Origin: Euglena gracilis
Taxonomy: Eukaryota; Euglenida; Euglenophyceae; Euglenales
Direction of reading: 5' to 3'
Assembly (NCBI GenBank): GCA_039621445.1
Contig: CP154956.1
Location: 22,846,588-22,910,587 of the forward strand
DNA length: 64,000 nt
Both the position numbers and the translations under genes were made by a program. The notes below the pieces were generated by a model, which worked only from the letters and a program-made list of their open reading frames with translations, did no database searches and had not been told where the DNA came from. Shown here in pieces: positions 44,301 to 53,800 of the stretch. How positions within the stretch are numbered: position 1 is the stretch's first letter; each line of letters opens with the position of its first letter.

Positions 44301-45243
44301 GGCTCTGTACCGTTTTTCACAACATTCGTAACAGCGTGCAGGGTGCATGTCTGTTATGCTGAAAACAAACGGAAAATTTTCACCACAATGAGTTCGTTCC
44401 AAATACAGCTGCTTTGATTTGCGGTGATTGCATCCTTGCCTAGAAAAAACTGAACAACTTCCGGTGGTCGGAAGAGGACAGAGACCGTGACGTACCAGTT
44501 TTCTGTGTCAACTGCCTACGGGCAGACACACGGTGGCCCGCAGATGGCGGAAATCTCACGATCGTGCCCGGAAGCGAGGACATTCCGGATGATTTCCTGA
44601 ATTTCTACAAAGCAAAGCGACAAATGTACCAACACAAAAGCTTCAAGAAAGCTGAGGCTTTTGACCGCGGCGGAATCGCCTTTGACTTCCAAACTGATTC
44701 CGGCGGAATAAGACTTGCTTTGGAATGTACAAACGGGCGATTGCCCCTACTCTTCAATGATGACGACTGGAAACGAGTCATTTACCCACTCTTTACAAAG
44801 CCTTCAACAGTTTCTGAAACCACACAAGGATCGTTATTGCCTGACTATCCACCTGAACGGCATTGTTACGAACATTATTCAGAATGGGTTGGTACCATTC
44901 TGAAGCCACACATAACCCGCTGTGCCTGTGCATCCCGCGCGCACAACGTTGATTTCAACGCTCTGCCTGGGATGCCACAACAGGTACCAGCAAATCATCC
45001 AAGATGGAACTATTACATATGGCCTGCAACTTTTCCGAGAGTTTTCTGGGAAAATTTGCAGATGTACCTCGACAAGCGAGCTGAAATGCTCAAAATCGAA
45101 CTGTCCAAGGAAATCCGAGAAGTCAAAAGTTGGTTTAGCCCACCGATCAACATGGACGATTCTGACAAGGATACCCAACTGAAATGACCTTGGTACAAGA
45201 CCCACACATGGGTGAGTACTTCAAGGAAACCCGCAAACATTGA
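41349..45243 (+). pseudogene. Family-B third ORF, middle block to C-terminus
   Basis: Continues the third ORF beyond the LINE. Opening linker (PQSAQAQRDRQENDELPIPP), then the middle conserved block at 41500-42550 (PGFWQLLFWLGFHCMKFG, GPQGIQWEVFPLPKDIQL, FPVDFWGFGV, VSYALKIYNLFNP). Next an acidic Ser/Glu-rich part (42950-43080) and the Thr/Pro linker (43200-43900). The third block is in a 386-aa ORF (43202-44362; VEERIAMIQSAREQRILFNKWIEPLFF, RSPRVFAQYLGETFLFENR). The zinc region is broken at 44340-44520. The C-terminal part runs through 44564-45187 (GGIAFDFQTDSGGIRLA, PLLFNDDDW, SEWVGTILKPHITRCACASRAHN, WPATFPRVFWENLQMYL). The true end lies one frame over at 45243. This is the most complete family-B copy of the C half. 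Confidence 0.85.
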
Positions 45244-45628
45244 GGGTTTCCTGCCTCGTACGAGCAGCTACGGCTGAAATGGGCGTAGTAGTCCCACATA
45301 ATCAGCGAAGACTCGACCGTGAAAATGCACTTCATCATCGCGTTCAACACCGTTTCAAGACACAATCGCCGGATCGCCTTAAGTTTCGTGGATAAAACGT
45401 TGATCGCGAAGATTCAAGACCACAAAGACACTACGATATCAAGTAAGAAGACGCACAAAGCACAGCATGTGCGCCAGAATTCTTTTGCGCTTTGTGCGCC
45501 AAACGCGGAAACCGTAATTGTGAACCAGACAATGGTATCCTGGTACTATCTCCCTGAACCTGGACTGTGCCTGGCATCCCGACTGGCCTGGTCCAGAAGT
45601 GAAATCGGGCACATCCCTGGAAGGGGGA
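45244..45628 (+). other. Family-B 3'UTR and polypurine tract
   Basis: No coding potential. Contains blocks shared with 8419-8762 and 22222-22593. It ends with GAAATCGGGCACATCCC and the polypurine tract GGAAGGGGGA at 45619-45628, directly before the LTR. Confidence 0.75.
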
Positions 45629-46056
45629 CGTGTACCAGGCCGCCATTCTGCCATGGCACCGTCTACCAGATAACATTGGCTACGGCTTACAATCTGGCTA
45701 CGGCCGGGCTGTACACAGTGGCATGGTTAAACCATAAGACAAAGGGAGGATCCCAGAGCTAGCGAAAGCTGAGCGAAAGTAACTGGTTCCTAATTCAAGG
45801 TTATTGGGTTTGGTGCTTTGCAATTCTCTTTTAGAATTCTGAGGGCGAAGTCCCATTTGAATACCAGTTTTATTTATTTCTTTTACAAAGCTCGAAAGAG
45901 CAAAAGTCACTTTCATATAAGGGACTGCTGTCCCACCAATTCTTCTGATTGTGTGCTTTGCATCCAAAGGGGAAAAGGGAAACAAATTTTATTGTTACTC
46001 CCCCCAAGGGCTTTTCAGGAGGAAAGCATAAGTGGAAAAGCCGCGGAGGGACGTAC
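45629..46056 (+). repeat. Family-B 3' LTR, interrupted by element D
   Basis: Starts CGTGTACCAGGC (first T changed to C) and matches both LTRs of C in reverse. TATA-like TCATATAAGG lies near 45914. It is cut after GGGACGTAC at 46056. The remaining ACT follows at 62844-62846 after the duplicated CGTAC, so D sits three bases from the end of this LTR. Confidence 0.85.
46052..46056 (+). repeat. Target site duplication CGTAC of element D (left copy)
   Basis: CGTAC at 46052-46056 and again at 62839-62843, directly outside the two LTRs of D. A 5-bp duplication is normal for Ty3/gypsy integrases. The target was the end of a family-B LTR. Confidence 0.85.
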
Positions 46057-46485
46057 TGTGTACCAGGCACGTCCCAGCTCTGTAGGATATCTGCAGAGTG
46101 GGTTCTGTGACGGTCGCACCACTGTGGAAACCCACAGCTGGTAAGATCGTGGCAGACCCTTCTGGGATCTGCCCCTGGACACGTCAGCACTTTTCTCTCC
46201 TTCCCCCACAGGTGGTATTCTTTACTCTCACAATCTCCAAGTTTCACCTTTGGATTTGTCAGAGGGAAAAACCCTCAGAACAATCACCTTTGATCTCAGA
46301 AGAAAACTTCTGAATCTTTGCCTTGTGCTTTGCTTCTTGGGGAATTGGGAAGAAAAGGGGAAAACCACTTTTCGTTACTCCAAAGACTTTTCCCTACCAT
46401 AAGTAGGCTGCGCACCAAGGCGAAAGCGAAAGGCTTTTACAGAAAGTTCCAAAAAGGGAAAAAGGGAAAGCTTTGGACGTACACT
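46057..46485 (+). repeat. 5' LTR of element D (429 bp)
   Basis: TGTGTACC... GGACGTACACT, matching 62410-62838 except near 46287 (C versus A) and near 46454 (A versus G). The ends are TG...CT rather than the usual TG...CA. Contains the hairpins GAGGG/CCCTC and TCAGAAG/CTTCTGA (46296-46313). No obvious TATA box. Confidence 0.95.
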
Positions 46486-46498
46486 TGGTAGCAGATTT
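46486..46498 (+). other. Primer binding site of element D (initiator tRNA-Met)
   Basis: TGGTAGCAGA directly follows the 5' LTR and matches ten bases of the complement of initiator tRNA-Met. The next three bases (TTT) differ from the longer match seen in C. Confidence 0.8.
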
Positions 46499-46715
46499 AG
46501 GCAACGATCCTATACAGACGCTCCACACAGAGAAACTCTGTGGTTGACTGGTGGTGAGGATCGTACTGAGCCGTGAAACACGGTGAAAGTACTGTTCCTG
46601 GCCCCTAGCCAACCTTTAAGCAAGGATACAGGTCTCAGAAGGCTCTGTACGGTAATCGCCGATACAACCTTTCTGGTCCCTGTTTCTCTGCTTATTTGTG
46701 TGAATTTTTGGGTTT
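46499..46715 (+). other. Leader of element D with AAA-loop hairpins
   Basis: About 217 nt of untranslated leader. Two perfect small hairpins with AAA loops: arms CACAGAG/CTCTGTG (46526-46542) and CCGTG/CACGG (46571-46583). They could be part of a packaging or splicing signal; this is inference. GT dinucleotides that could be splice donors are present (for example near 46550 and 46584), but none stands out. Confidence 0.5.
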
Positions 46716-49700
46716 TTGCCTTTTTACCCATCTCAAAAGATGCAGAGCACAAGCCCCAACCCCAAATTTGATTATGACTTGTTGATGAGTTCATTGAGCA
46801 ATTGTGATGAAGATTGCGGGGATTGGAACGGTTCGAATGAAACAAGTTCCAATTCCCGACCCCCCAAGCAAGAAGAAGGCAATTTGACTCATTTGTCATT
46901 GTCAAAAGGCGAAACGCCTTTATTATTGCATGGGGGTAATGAACCCTCTTCATCATCTTTGTCATTGATTGTCCGGGATGTAGGTGGCAAAATGCCTTCC
47001 TCCATCCCGATTCACCCATCATTGATGCGGCGAGGGGATGAACCCCTTGCCCCCTCACACTTGGTTACTCATGTTACCCATGAACAAAGTGAGGGGTATT
47101 TGCCCTTTGCTCTGTTCACACCCAAAAGATCCCCGGTGGAAGCACCGGTGGGCCTTCTGGAGTGCAACCCGGTGGAAACACCGTGTTTTTTCCAACCCCC
47201 CCCTCAATTACCACCCCCCACACCATTTCACGCTTTGCCGGGACTACCCGCGGAAGCTGCGGTTTTCCCTGCATTGCCATGGAACCCAGATATGCGTCTG
47301 GTGGTACCGGAAATCTCTGGTGCCGTTTCCATTGTGGAGGACTATGAGGAAGATTTGAGGGATAACCTCACACCCGGTGATGTTTTCCGAATTCTCGGTC
47401 AACTTCCAGCGGATCACCCGCTTAGCAAGCAAATTTTGCATGTCCACCAATGCGTTGCGGAATGCGCAACCATGCTCAACAAAGTTTTGCAGTTCGATGA
47501 GGACAATCAAAGGATTGTCAACACCAAACTGGAATGTTGCTGGAATTATTTGCAGGAAATCGGCAAATATTGCCAACACAATTTTGAAAATGCGAGGAAA
47601 GACCTTCAGCATTTTCGAGAAAGTGTTGACAATATTTTGCGCATCCAACTTCCACAAAATTTCCAACAAATCAGCGAAATGCTGCATGAAGCGGAAACGC
47701 GGAATGATTCCAAGTTTCTGCATGTGCAGGATGGTATGAGCCATCTTTTTGCACAATTGGAATCCTGTTCAAACATGTTACTGCAATTGCAGCAGCAGTT
47801 ACAAGCGCAAAATGCCACCCCCAAAATGCCGGAAATCGGTAACTTTGTCGCGGTTGAGCATTTTGCCGCACTTACCACTTCTTTTCAAGAAGCGCAACAA
47901 CGGATTTTGCATCTTGGCTCGGAAATCGAGCACTTGAAGCAATTTCAAGCGAAAGTGCAAGAGAATTTTGTTCCCCGTTCGCAAATCCAACTTTTGGAGG
48001 AACGAATTTTACACTTGGAGCAAAAATCCTGCCATTGTGCCGCAAATCAGGATGGATTAACCACCTTGAACGCGAAAATCGCGGATTGCGCACAACGGTT
48101 GGATTTTACGCAACAACAAATGCAAACGGACATTGGCGGTATTAATGCCACCGTTGTCGGTTTGCAGGAGCATGTTTTCGCACTTTCCAAGCGAATTCCC
48201 GACATTAGTGGTATTCAAGCCGCTATTGGGGAATTGCAAACCCGTTGCACCTTGTTGTCTACCACAGTGACGGAAATCCGCTCACTACCCCCCATTTCGC
48301 GTGCTCGGATATCCGAGTCACCGGAATTTCGCTCATTTTATGACAAAGTGCTTGGTGACAACAAGGAAACCTTGCAAGCATTTTGTACAAGTTTGCTCCA
48401 AATCGAGGAAAGCGTGAATCGGAATGCCCGATCCATGCAAGATGAGGTTTCTCGGTTGGATGGACGAATTTCTGCGTTGTTGGAAAAGCCAACCGCGGAA
48501 AATTCGCGCACCACCGTGGAAACCCCCACAAAGTCACTCCACCAATTGCAAACCGTCTCAAATGCGGTAAAAGCGCTTGCGGGTCAACTCCGGAATGTGG
48601 AGGAGTCCCAAGGAAATCTTGCCCAAGAATTACACTTGGTTTCTGAAAAGATGCCACACTTGGAAGATTTTTCCCGTTACCGTAAACGCGTTAGGCATTT
48701 AGAGACTGAGGTTGACCGTATTTGCGGCCAACTCCAGTTGGTGGAACATTTGGAAGAAACGGTGCATGACTTGTCCGCGAGTCTGGATAAAATGTCCCCT
48801 CCGGTACCGGTTGTGCCACCATCCACCGCGGTAATCGGTGCGGTTGGTATTCCAAATGTCCCGGAATCGCGTTCTCAAATTACCATTTCTGGAGTAGGAA
48901 TTCCTACATCCACCGCGAATTTGGTACAACCACCCGCGAAAACGCGAATTGTACCATCTTTGCATTTGCCCACACTACAAACTCACTCTTCGCACGACAT
49001 TTCCGATGAGGAAATTGACCCCCCGCTGGAAAATTCGAGTCTCCATCAAGAAATTCAACATTCCAACCTTGTACGAGGAATGAGCCAACACCCCACACCT
49101 GGTATTGGTCATGTGTCGCATTCGCGATCATACCAACAACCGACGGGTTCTGGAATGCCAGACTACCCATCGGGTTTTCGGCGGGAAACCCGCCCCACTG
49201 AGAGGATTTCACCACATTTTTCGCAATTCCCGCAGGAAAATCCTGCCAACCTTACACTTGGTGCAGGAAATCCTGCACGGGTCAAACATGGAGCGGAAAA
49301 TCCGCGAAACGCGTTTGGTGTTAAGAATTACCCTGACCCAAACCCCTGGAATACCACCGAGGGTCAGCGGGTTACTCAGAGAGACTTCAAGGGCACCATC
49401 GCAATCGCGAACAAGGTGAAGCCCCAATGGGACGGGGATCCAACCACATGGAGACAATTTTTTCGGGATTGGGAGTACTATTGGGCACTAAAGGGACCCA
49501 CCCAAGACCCGAATCCCGAGGTAGTCAAGATGGAATTCATCGATTGCCTACCGAGGGAGGAGCGAGAACGCGCACGCAATTTGGTGATACGTAATGGCGT
49601 ATCATTCGATGACCTGGTTGAGCAATACGCTTCAACCAACTCAAGTTTGGTCACCAGGATTACCCTGGAGAAGAAGTGGCGACAAAGCGCGCCATCGGAT

Positions 49701-50816
49701 CGCAAATGGAAATCCATTGACCTTTGGTATGCCAAATGGTTAGCACTTGCTTCCGAAGTTGATGAACTTAGCGAGAAGCAAATGCGTGAGCAATTCGATG
49801 CGGTTTTGTTGCATTTCACACCATCCCTCGTGAAGGATATCCATCGCGAGGAGTTGGCAGGGCATGAGATGACTCTTGCCCAACGTTGGAATTATGTGTC
49901 AAAGCAACTCAAGCTCACACAAGTTTTGGGACAAATACAGTCCGCTTTCCAAACGCATCCCACCGCGGGAATCCCTGCGGGTGCGGTCGATGCGTTGCAA
50001 AAATCACCCATGTCACCAAGATCACCCACCACGGGACCGAAAACGCGGAATCAGCGTTCTTCGGACCAGGGCACGGATAAACTGTGCTTTTTGTGCAACA
50101 AATCTGGTCACATGTCTCGGGAATGCCCGAATCCCGATGCGCGAAAGCGTATTGGAAGCCCAAGGGGCTCGACCTCCTCACGGGGATCGGGTTCCTCGGC
50201 GTTTTCACGTCAATCGGCAGTTTCACGGTCTTCGGAGAACCGCTTTAGCGGTAGTAGGCCCAAGTCACCATCGCGTGATGGTCGGGAAACCCGTCCTTCT
50301 CGCGGTCGGTCACCTGGCCCCCCTGCCCGAAAACGGGATTTCAACCGCGATTCTTCACGATCTCGTTCGCGAAGTGGATCATCCTCTTCACGCGAGTCAA
50401 CGGGGAAGTCCCGATACACCGGTCATGGTCGACGGGAAACCCGTTCACCACGACGGTTTGACGGTCGAACGGAATACCGTTCCCCCCGTTATGCGGAATC
50501 CCGCCACAAATCCCGTTGTTCACTTTGCGGTTCCAAAGATCACCACGCATCCAAATGTCCCAGATCTCGTTCCCCCCGGCCCGGCTACGGAAATCGCGGT
50601 AAGCGCCGCGATGACCGTGACTACTCCTCCAACCGGCAAAAGGTCGGTTTCAAGATATCTTGTTTGGAGGAGGACACCCCGGCTTCGGGCAGGGAGGGGG
50701 ATGAGACCTCGGACGGGGAATTTAATGAGGCCCGAATGGCGGTGCGCTCATTGAATTCCATCTATTCCACCAAAAAGTCCGTTGCCGGCTATGCGGCCGG
50801 TTCGGACTTGGAGTAG
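46716..50816 (+). CDS. gag: Gag polyprotein of element D (1366 aa)
   Basis: Structural protein that would form the particle and bind genomic RNA. Start at 46716 (MPFYPSQK); a second ATG eight codons on could also serve. Residues 1-230: Ser/Pro-rich, with acidic patches. About 240-700: long coiled-coil region rich in Gln/Glu/Leu. About 890-1080: capsid-like core (FKGTIAIANKVKPQWDGDP, EFIDCLPREERERARNL, RKWKSIDLWYAKWL, LTQVLGQIQ). About 1123-1136: CCHC knuckle CFLCNKSGHMSREC. About 1140-1265: Arg/Ser-rich region (RDSSRSRSRSGSSSSRES). About 1268-1281: second CCHC knuckle CSLCGSKDHHASKC. It ends GSDLE-UAG. It is more than twice the usual Ty3/gypsy Gag length. The RS-type region between two knuckles resembles SR splicing factors in composition. 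Pol follows in the same frame. Confidence 0.93.
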   Translation: MPFYPSQKMQSTSPNPKFDYDLLMSSLSNCDEDCGDWNGSNETSSNSRPPKQEEGNLTHLSLSKGETPLLLHGGNEPSSSSLSLIVRDVGGKMPSSIPIHPSLMRRGDEPLAPSHLVTHVTHEQSEGYLPFALFTPKRSPVEAPVGLLECNPVETPCFFQPPPQLPPPTPFHALPGLPAEAAVFPALPWNPDMRLVVPEISGAVSIVEDYEEDLRDNLTPGDVFRILGQLPADHPLSKQILHVHQCVAECATMLNKVLQFDEDNQRIVNTKLECCWNYLQEIGKYCQHNFENARKDLQHFRESVDNILRIQLPQNFQQISEMLHEAETRNDSKFLHVQDGMSHLFAQLESCSNMLLQLQQQLQAQNATPKMPEIGNFVAVEHFAALTTSFQEAQQRILHLGSEIEHLKQFQAKVQENFVPRSQIQLLEERILHLEQKSCHCAANQDGLTTLNAKIADCAQRLDFTQQQMQTDIGGINATVVGLQEHVFALSKRIPDISGIQAAIGELQTRCTLLSTTVTEIRSLPPISRARISESPEFRSFYDKVLGDNKETLQAFCTSLLQIEESVNRNARSMQDEVSRLDGRISALLEKPTAENSRTTVETPTKSLHQLQTVSNAVKALAGQLRNVEESQGNLAQELHLVSEKMPHLEDFSRYRKRVRHLETEVDRICGQLQLVEHLEETVHDLSASLDKMSPPVPVVPPSTAVIGAVGIPNVPESRSQITISGVGIPTSTANLVQPPAKTRIVPSLHLPTLQTHSSHDISDEEIDPPLENSSLHQEIQHSNLVRGMSQHPTPGIGHVSHSRSYQQPTGSGMPDYPSGFRRETRPTERISPHFSQFPQENPANLTLGAGNPARVKHGAENPRNAFGVKNYPDPNPWNTTEGQRVTQRDFKGTIAIANKVKPQWDGDPTTWRQFFRDWEYYWALKGPTQDPNPEVVKMEFIDCLPREERERARNLVIRNGVSFDDLVEQYASTNSSLVTRITLEKKWRQSAPSDRKWKSIDLWYAKWLALASEVDELSEKQMREQFDAVLLHFTPSLVKDIHREELAGHEMTLAQRWNYVSKQLKLTQVLGQIQSAFQTHPTAGIPAGAVDALQKSPMSPRSPTTGPKTRNQRSSDQGTDKLCFLCNKSGHMSRECPNPDARKRIGSPRGSTSSRGSGSSAFSRQSAVSRSSENRFSGSRPKSPSRDGRETRPSRGRSPGPPARKRDFNRDSSRSRSRSGSSSSRESTGKSRYTGHGRRETRSPRRFDGRTEYRSPRYAESRHKSRCSLCGSKDHHASKCPRSRSPRPGYGNRGKRRDDRDYSSNRQKVGFKISCLEEDTPASGREGDETSDGEFNEARMAVRSLNSIYSTKKSVAGYAAGSDLE

Positions 50817-50852
50817 GGGAGCCCGAGGTCCGAGAGCACGGACCTCTGGGCT
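50814..50852 (+). promoter_or_regulatory. gag-pol UAG readthrough signal with stem-loop
   Basis: UAG at 50814-50816, then GGG, then a stem-loop: left arm AGCCCGAGGTCCG (50820-50832), loop AGAGCA, right arm CGGACCTC-T-GGGCT (50839-50852) with one bulged T. All 13 base pairs are Watson-Crick. The frame after UAG is open for 15 codons into the pol ATG at 50862. The same stop and stem occur in element C. The layout resembles the UAG readthrough used by gammaretroviruses, where a downstream RNA structure stimulates suppression. Confidence 0.7.
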
Positions 50853-50861
50853 GATGAACAG

Positions 50862-53800
50862 ATGGAGGTAAGACCTGATCAACCTTACCCCCCCTGCCCA
50901 TCCGCCTTCACGGTCAGTACCCGGAATTATTTCGGGTCCCCTACCCCCCACTCCACATTTCCGTTCGGAATGCTGAGCAAAGTGGGAAAGGGTTCATGGG
51001 AGAGCTGGCATGCAAACGTATTTCCGCCAGACCCTTCACTTTGCGTACCAACAATGGAATTACTCGTCCAAGCGGAAATCCGCATCCAAAATTTCTCCAC
51101 TAAAGTTAAAATTCTCATTGACACTGGTTGTCGCATTGCACTGCTCTTTCGGTTGGGGTTGATACCGACCCCGCTCTTGGTAAGCGCCAAGAAACCGATC
51201 AAAATTACAACCGCGGATAACACCCCCATGTGTGGTGGTGATTTGGGATGTGTGCTCGAGATACTCTTGCCCATCATTCCGAAACATCACTCACAACCCC
51301 CACAAGTACAACATTTCACCAATATTTGGGGTTACGAGTCCGGAATTCACGGGTCTGACGTAATTTTGGGATACCCATTTTTACGCCAGTACCGATTGGT
51401 TGTGGATTGCCACTCCCACGGTTTGCGCACAGCACTCACCACTTCATTGACACCCAAACCACCATCACCGTTGTCATCCACTATGATGACCACCGCTTTG
51501 CCCACACCGTTATCCACAATGGCAACACCGTTACCCACCACACCAACAACCGTTTTCCACACCCGGGGTACGGAGAAAGCCTCCCCCCTGCCCAATGACA
51601 CACCAACATGCGTTCCACATGAGGCAGGGCAAGCGAGTAGCGGTACCCCCGCCGTTCCACTGGGTTACAAGACGAAAGCCCAAAGGCCTGAAGTAATTAC
51701 GGTGTCGAGTAGTCGCCCAGCTACACCACCACTCCGTTTCCCACCAGTTGTGCCGAATCCAGGCACACCTGTACAAGACTCACCGGCTAATGCCATCGAC
51801 ACCCACTTTCACGCACACCCGTCACACCATCACACTTCCTTCCAATGTGTGCACTGCAGGAGAGGTTCCACCCAATCGGATTTCGATTGTGGATGTTTAG
51901 TTCAAAATCCGACACTAATCGCAATTCCGAAAACGGAATCCACCCCCCATGATACACTTGGTTGTAGCCCGCAATGCGCGGAGATACACCGAGTACTCCA
52001 ACAACGCGGATTAGCCTCGTTGTTCGGAAACGCGAAAAGCGCGATTCCTAATTACAATCGCGATCACACTTGGTACGGATTTGATGCGGAATGGGGAAAC
52101 CCCCAACCTGTCCAAACTCCCTTGGGATTAACCCTTGTGGTAGTGGAAGACAACCCGCATGTTTGTGGATCCATTCATTGTATTTCTACCCTTCAACCCG
52201 AAAATCGGGTGCATGAATACGCGAAACGCGTATGGAATGCTTTCAATTTCGGTCAATATCGCATTTTGGAACGATGGTTTTCCAAAATCGCGACATTGGC
52301 AGATTCTTTTGATTTGGCATTGGAAATCGATGCCTTCTCATCCAATGCACATGCCCGTTTGCCACGTCATTGGTCACAACACTCCAACGCATTTGATAAA
52401 TTTTGGGGTGATACGGTGTTATGGATGCACCCTCCCCCAAAACTTATCGAATGTGCGGTTGAGAAAATTCTGCGGGATGAAGCCCGTGGAGTTATTCTCA
52501 TACCCATCATTCCGGAAGCGGAATGGTTCACCCAACTATCGTATGTATGTTTTCATTGGTGGGATTTACCCACTAATGTACCGATTTTTGAGGATTTTTG
52601 TGGTAAAATATTACCACCCCTGACAGAAATCATTTTTCGCGTTTGTTTCTTCGATGCATTCGGAATGTCCGAATTTGCGGTGCCGAGAAACCTCGGTAGC
52701 CCCAGGGATACCCTGGCGGTTTCCGCAGTTATCGAGAGTGCAGGTCAGCATCCAAAGTCAGCCGAATTCTGTTCGCGGATTACCCGCGAATTCCACGGTG
52801 TGCTGGAAAATCCAGTATACGCGTGCGACATCGACCCCGCGATACGCGGTCCGTTCGGTGTTTGTAAGATCGAGCTTAAGGAAGGAGCAAAGCCAATGCA
52901 CCGGAAATTTTTTCGTTGTTCGGGAGAACGCGAACAAGCTCTCAATGAAATGATTGAGAAGCTTATTCAGCGCAAGTGGATAGTACCCTCGAAAAGCGAG
53001 TGGACATCCCAGGCATTTGTTGTTCCTAAACCCCCAGACCCCTCAGGTCAGAAGAAATGGAGGCTGGTGCTGGATTACCGGTACCTGAACTCCCAAACAA
53101 GGGATGATCCCTTCCCGCTCCCCCTGATTGAGGATTTGATCACCAAACAATCGGAAAACCGGTTGTGGTCAATTTTCGATCTGGAGGACGGTTTTCACCA
53201 AATGCACTTACACCCTGACTCCCAACCATACACGGCATTCGTGACATCCAAGGGTGTGTACCAATGGACGGTACTCCCCATGGGTGTTAAGAATGGCCCA
53301 GCCATGTTTCAGCGCATGATACAATGGGTTTTACGCGATTTACCGTTTGCCATTGTGTACATTGATGATGTGCTGGTGGGAACACCACCACCATCCGCAA
53401 AATCGAGCGAGGATATCCTCGTCACACACTTCCACCATGTTTGCGCGGTATTAACCGCTTTTCAAAAACATGTGCTTTTCGTGAAAGGCGCGAAAATGCA
53501 TTTGTTTCGGATTCTTATAAAATTTTGCGGGCACATCCTCAGCAATGGACAGCGGAAAGCCGCTCCTAGTAAACTCGAAGCCATTAAGAAATGGACCCCT
53601 GAGGTAATCAAAACGATCACTCACCTCAAAGGATTTTTGGGATTAGCCCAATACTACGCGATTTATATGAAGGACTTCGCGAAAATCGCGGTGCCCCTCA
53701 CCAAACAGCTCAAAAACCGGGCTGTTGACAACACCAAAGTCATTTGGGATGACCAAATGCGCGAGGCCCTTGAGAAAATCAAGGTTTTGCTTTTGGAGAA

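Larger units (their letters stand above)
7699..46056 (+). mobile_element. Family-B LTR retrotransposon complex (scrambled host of A, LINE, C and D)
   Basis: This is an older, AT-richer family related to A and D. It is interrupted by the LINE (20575-21778 and 37220-about 41348), by element C (21779-37219), and at its 3' LTR by D; the LTR tail resumes at 62844-62846. The order is not that of one element: third-ORF end, third-ORF start, 3'UTR, gag, pol, an inverted block, third-ORF C half, third-ORF N part, then the rest of the third ORF, 3'UTR and LTR. The same abnormal join occurs at about 7751 and 19822, pointing to a tandem duplication of about 12 kb. All genes are broken. Confidence 0.75.

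Noticed and set aside
50160-50560. Arg/Ser-rich region as a captured SR splicing factor gene
   Set aside because: No RNA recognition motif is visible and the region is continuous with Gag between its knuckles; composition alone is not evidence of capture.
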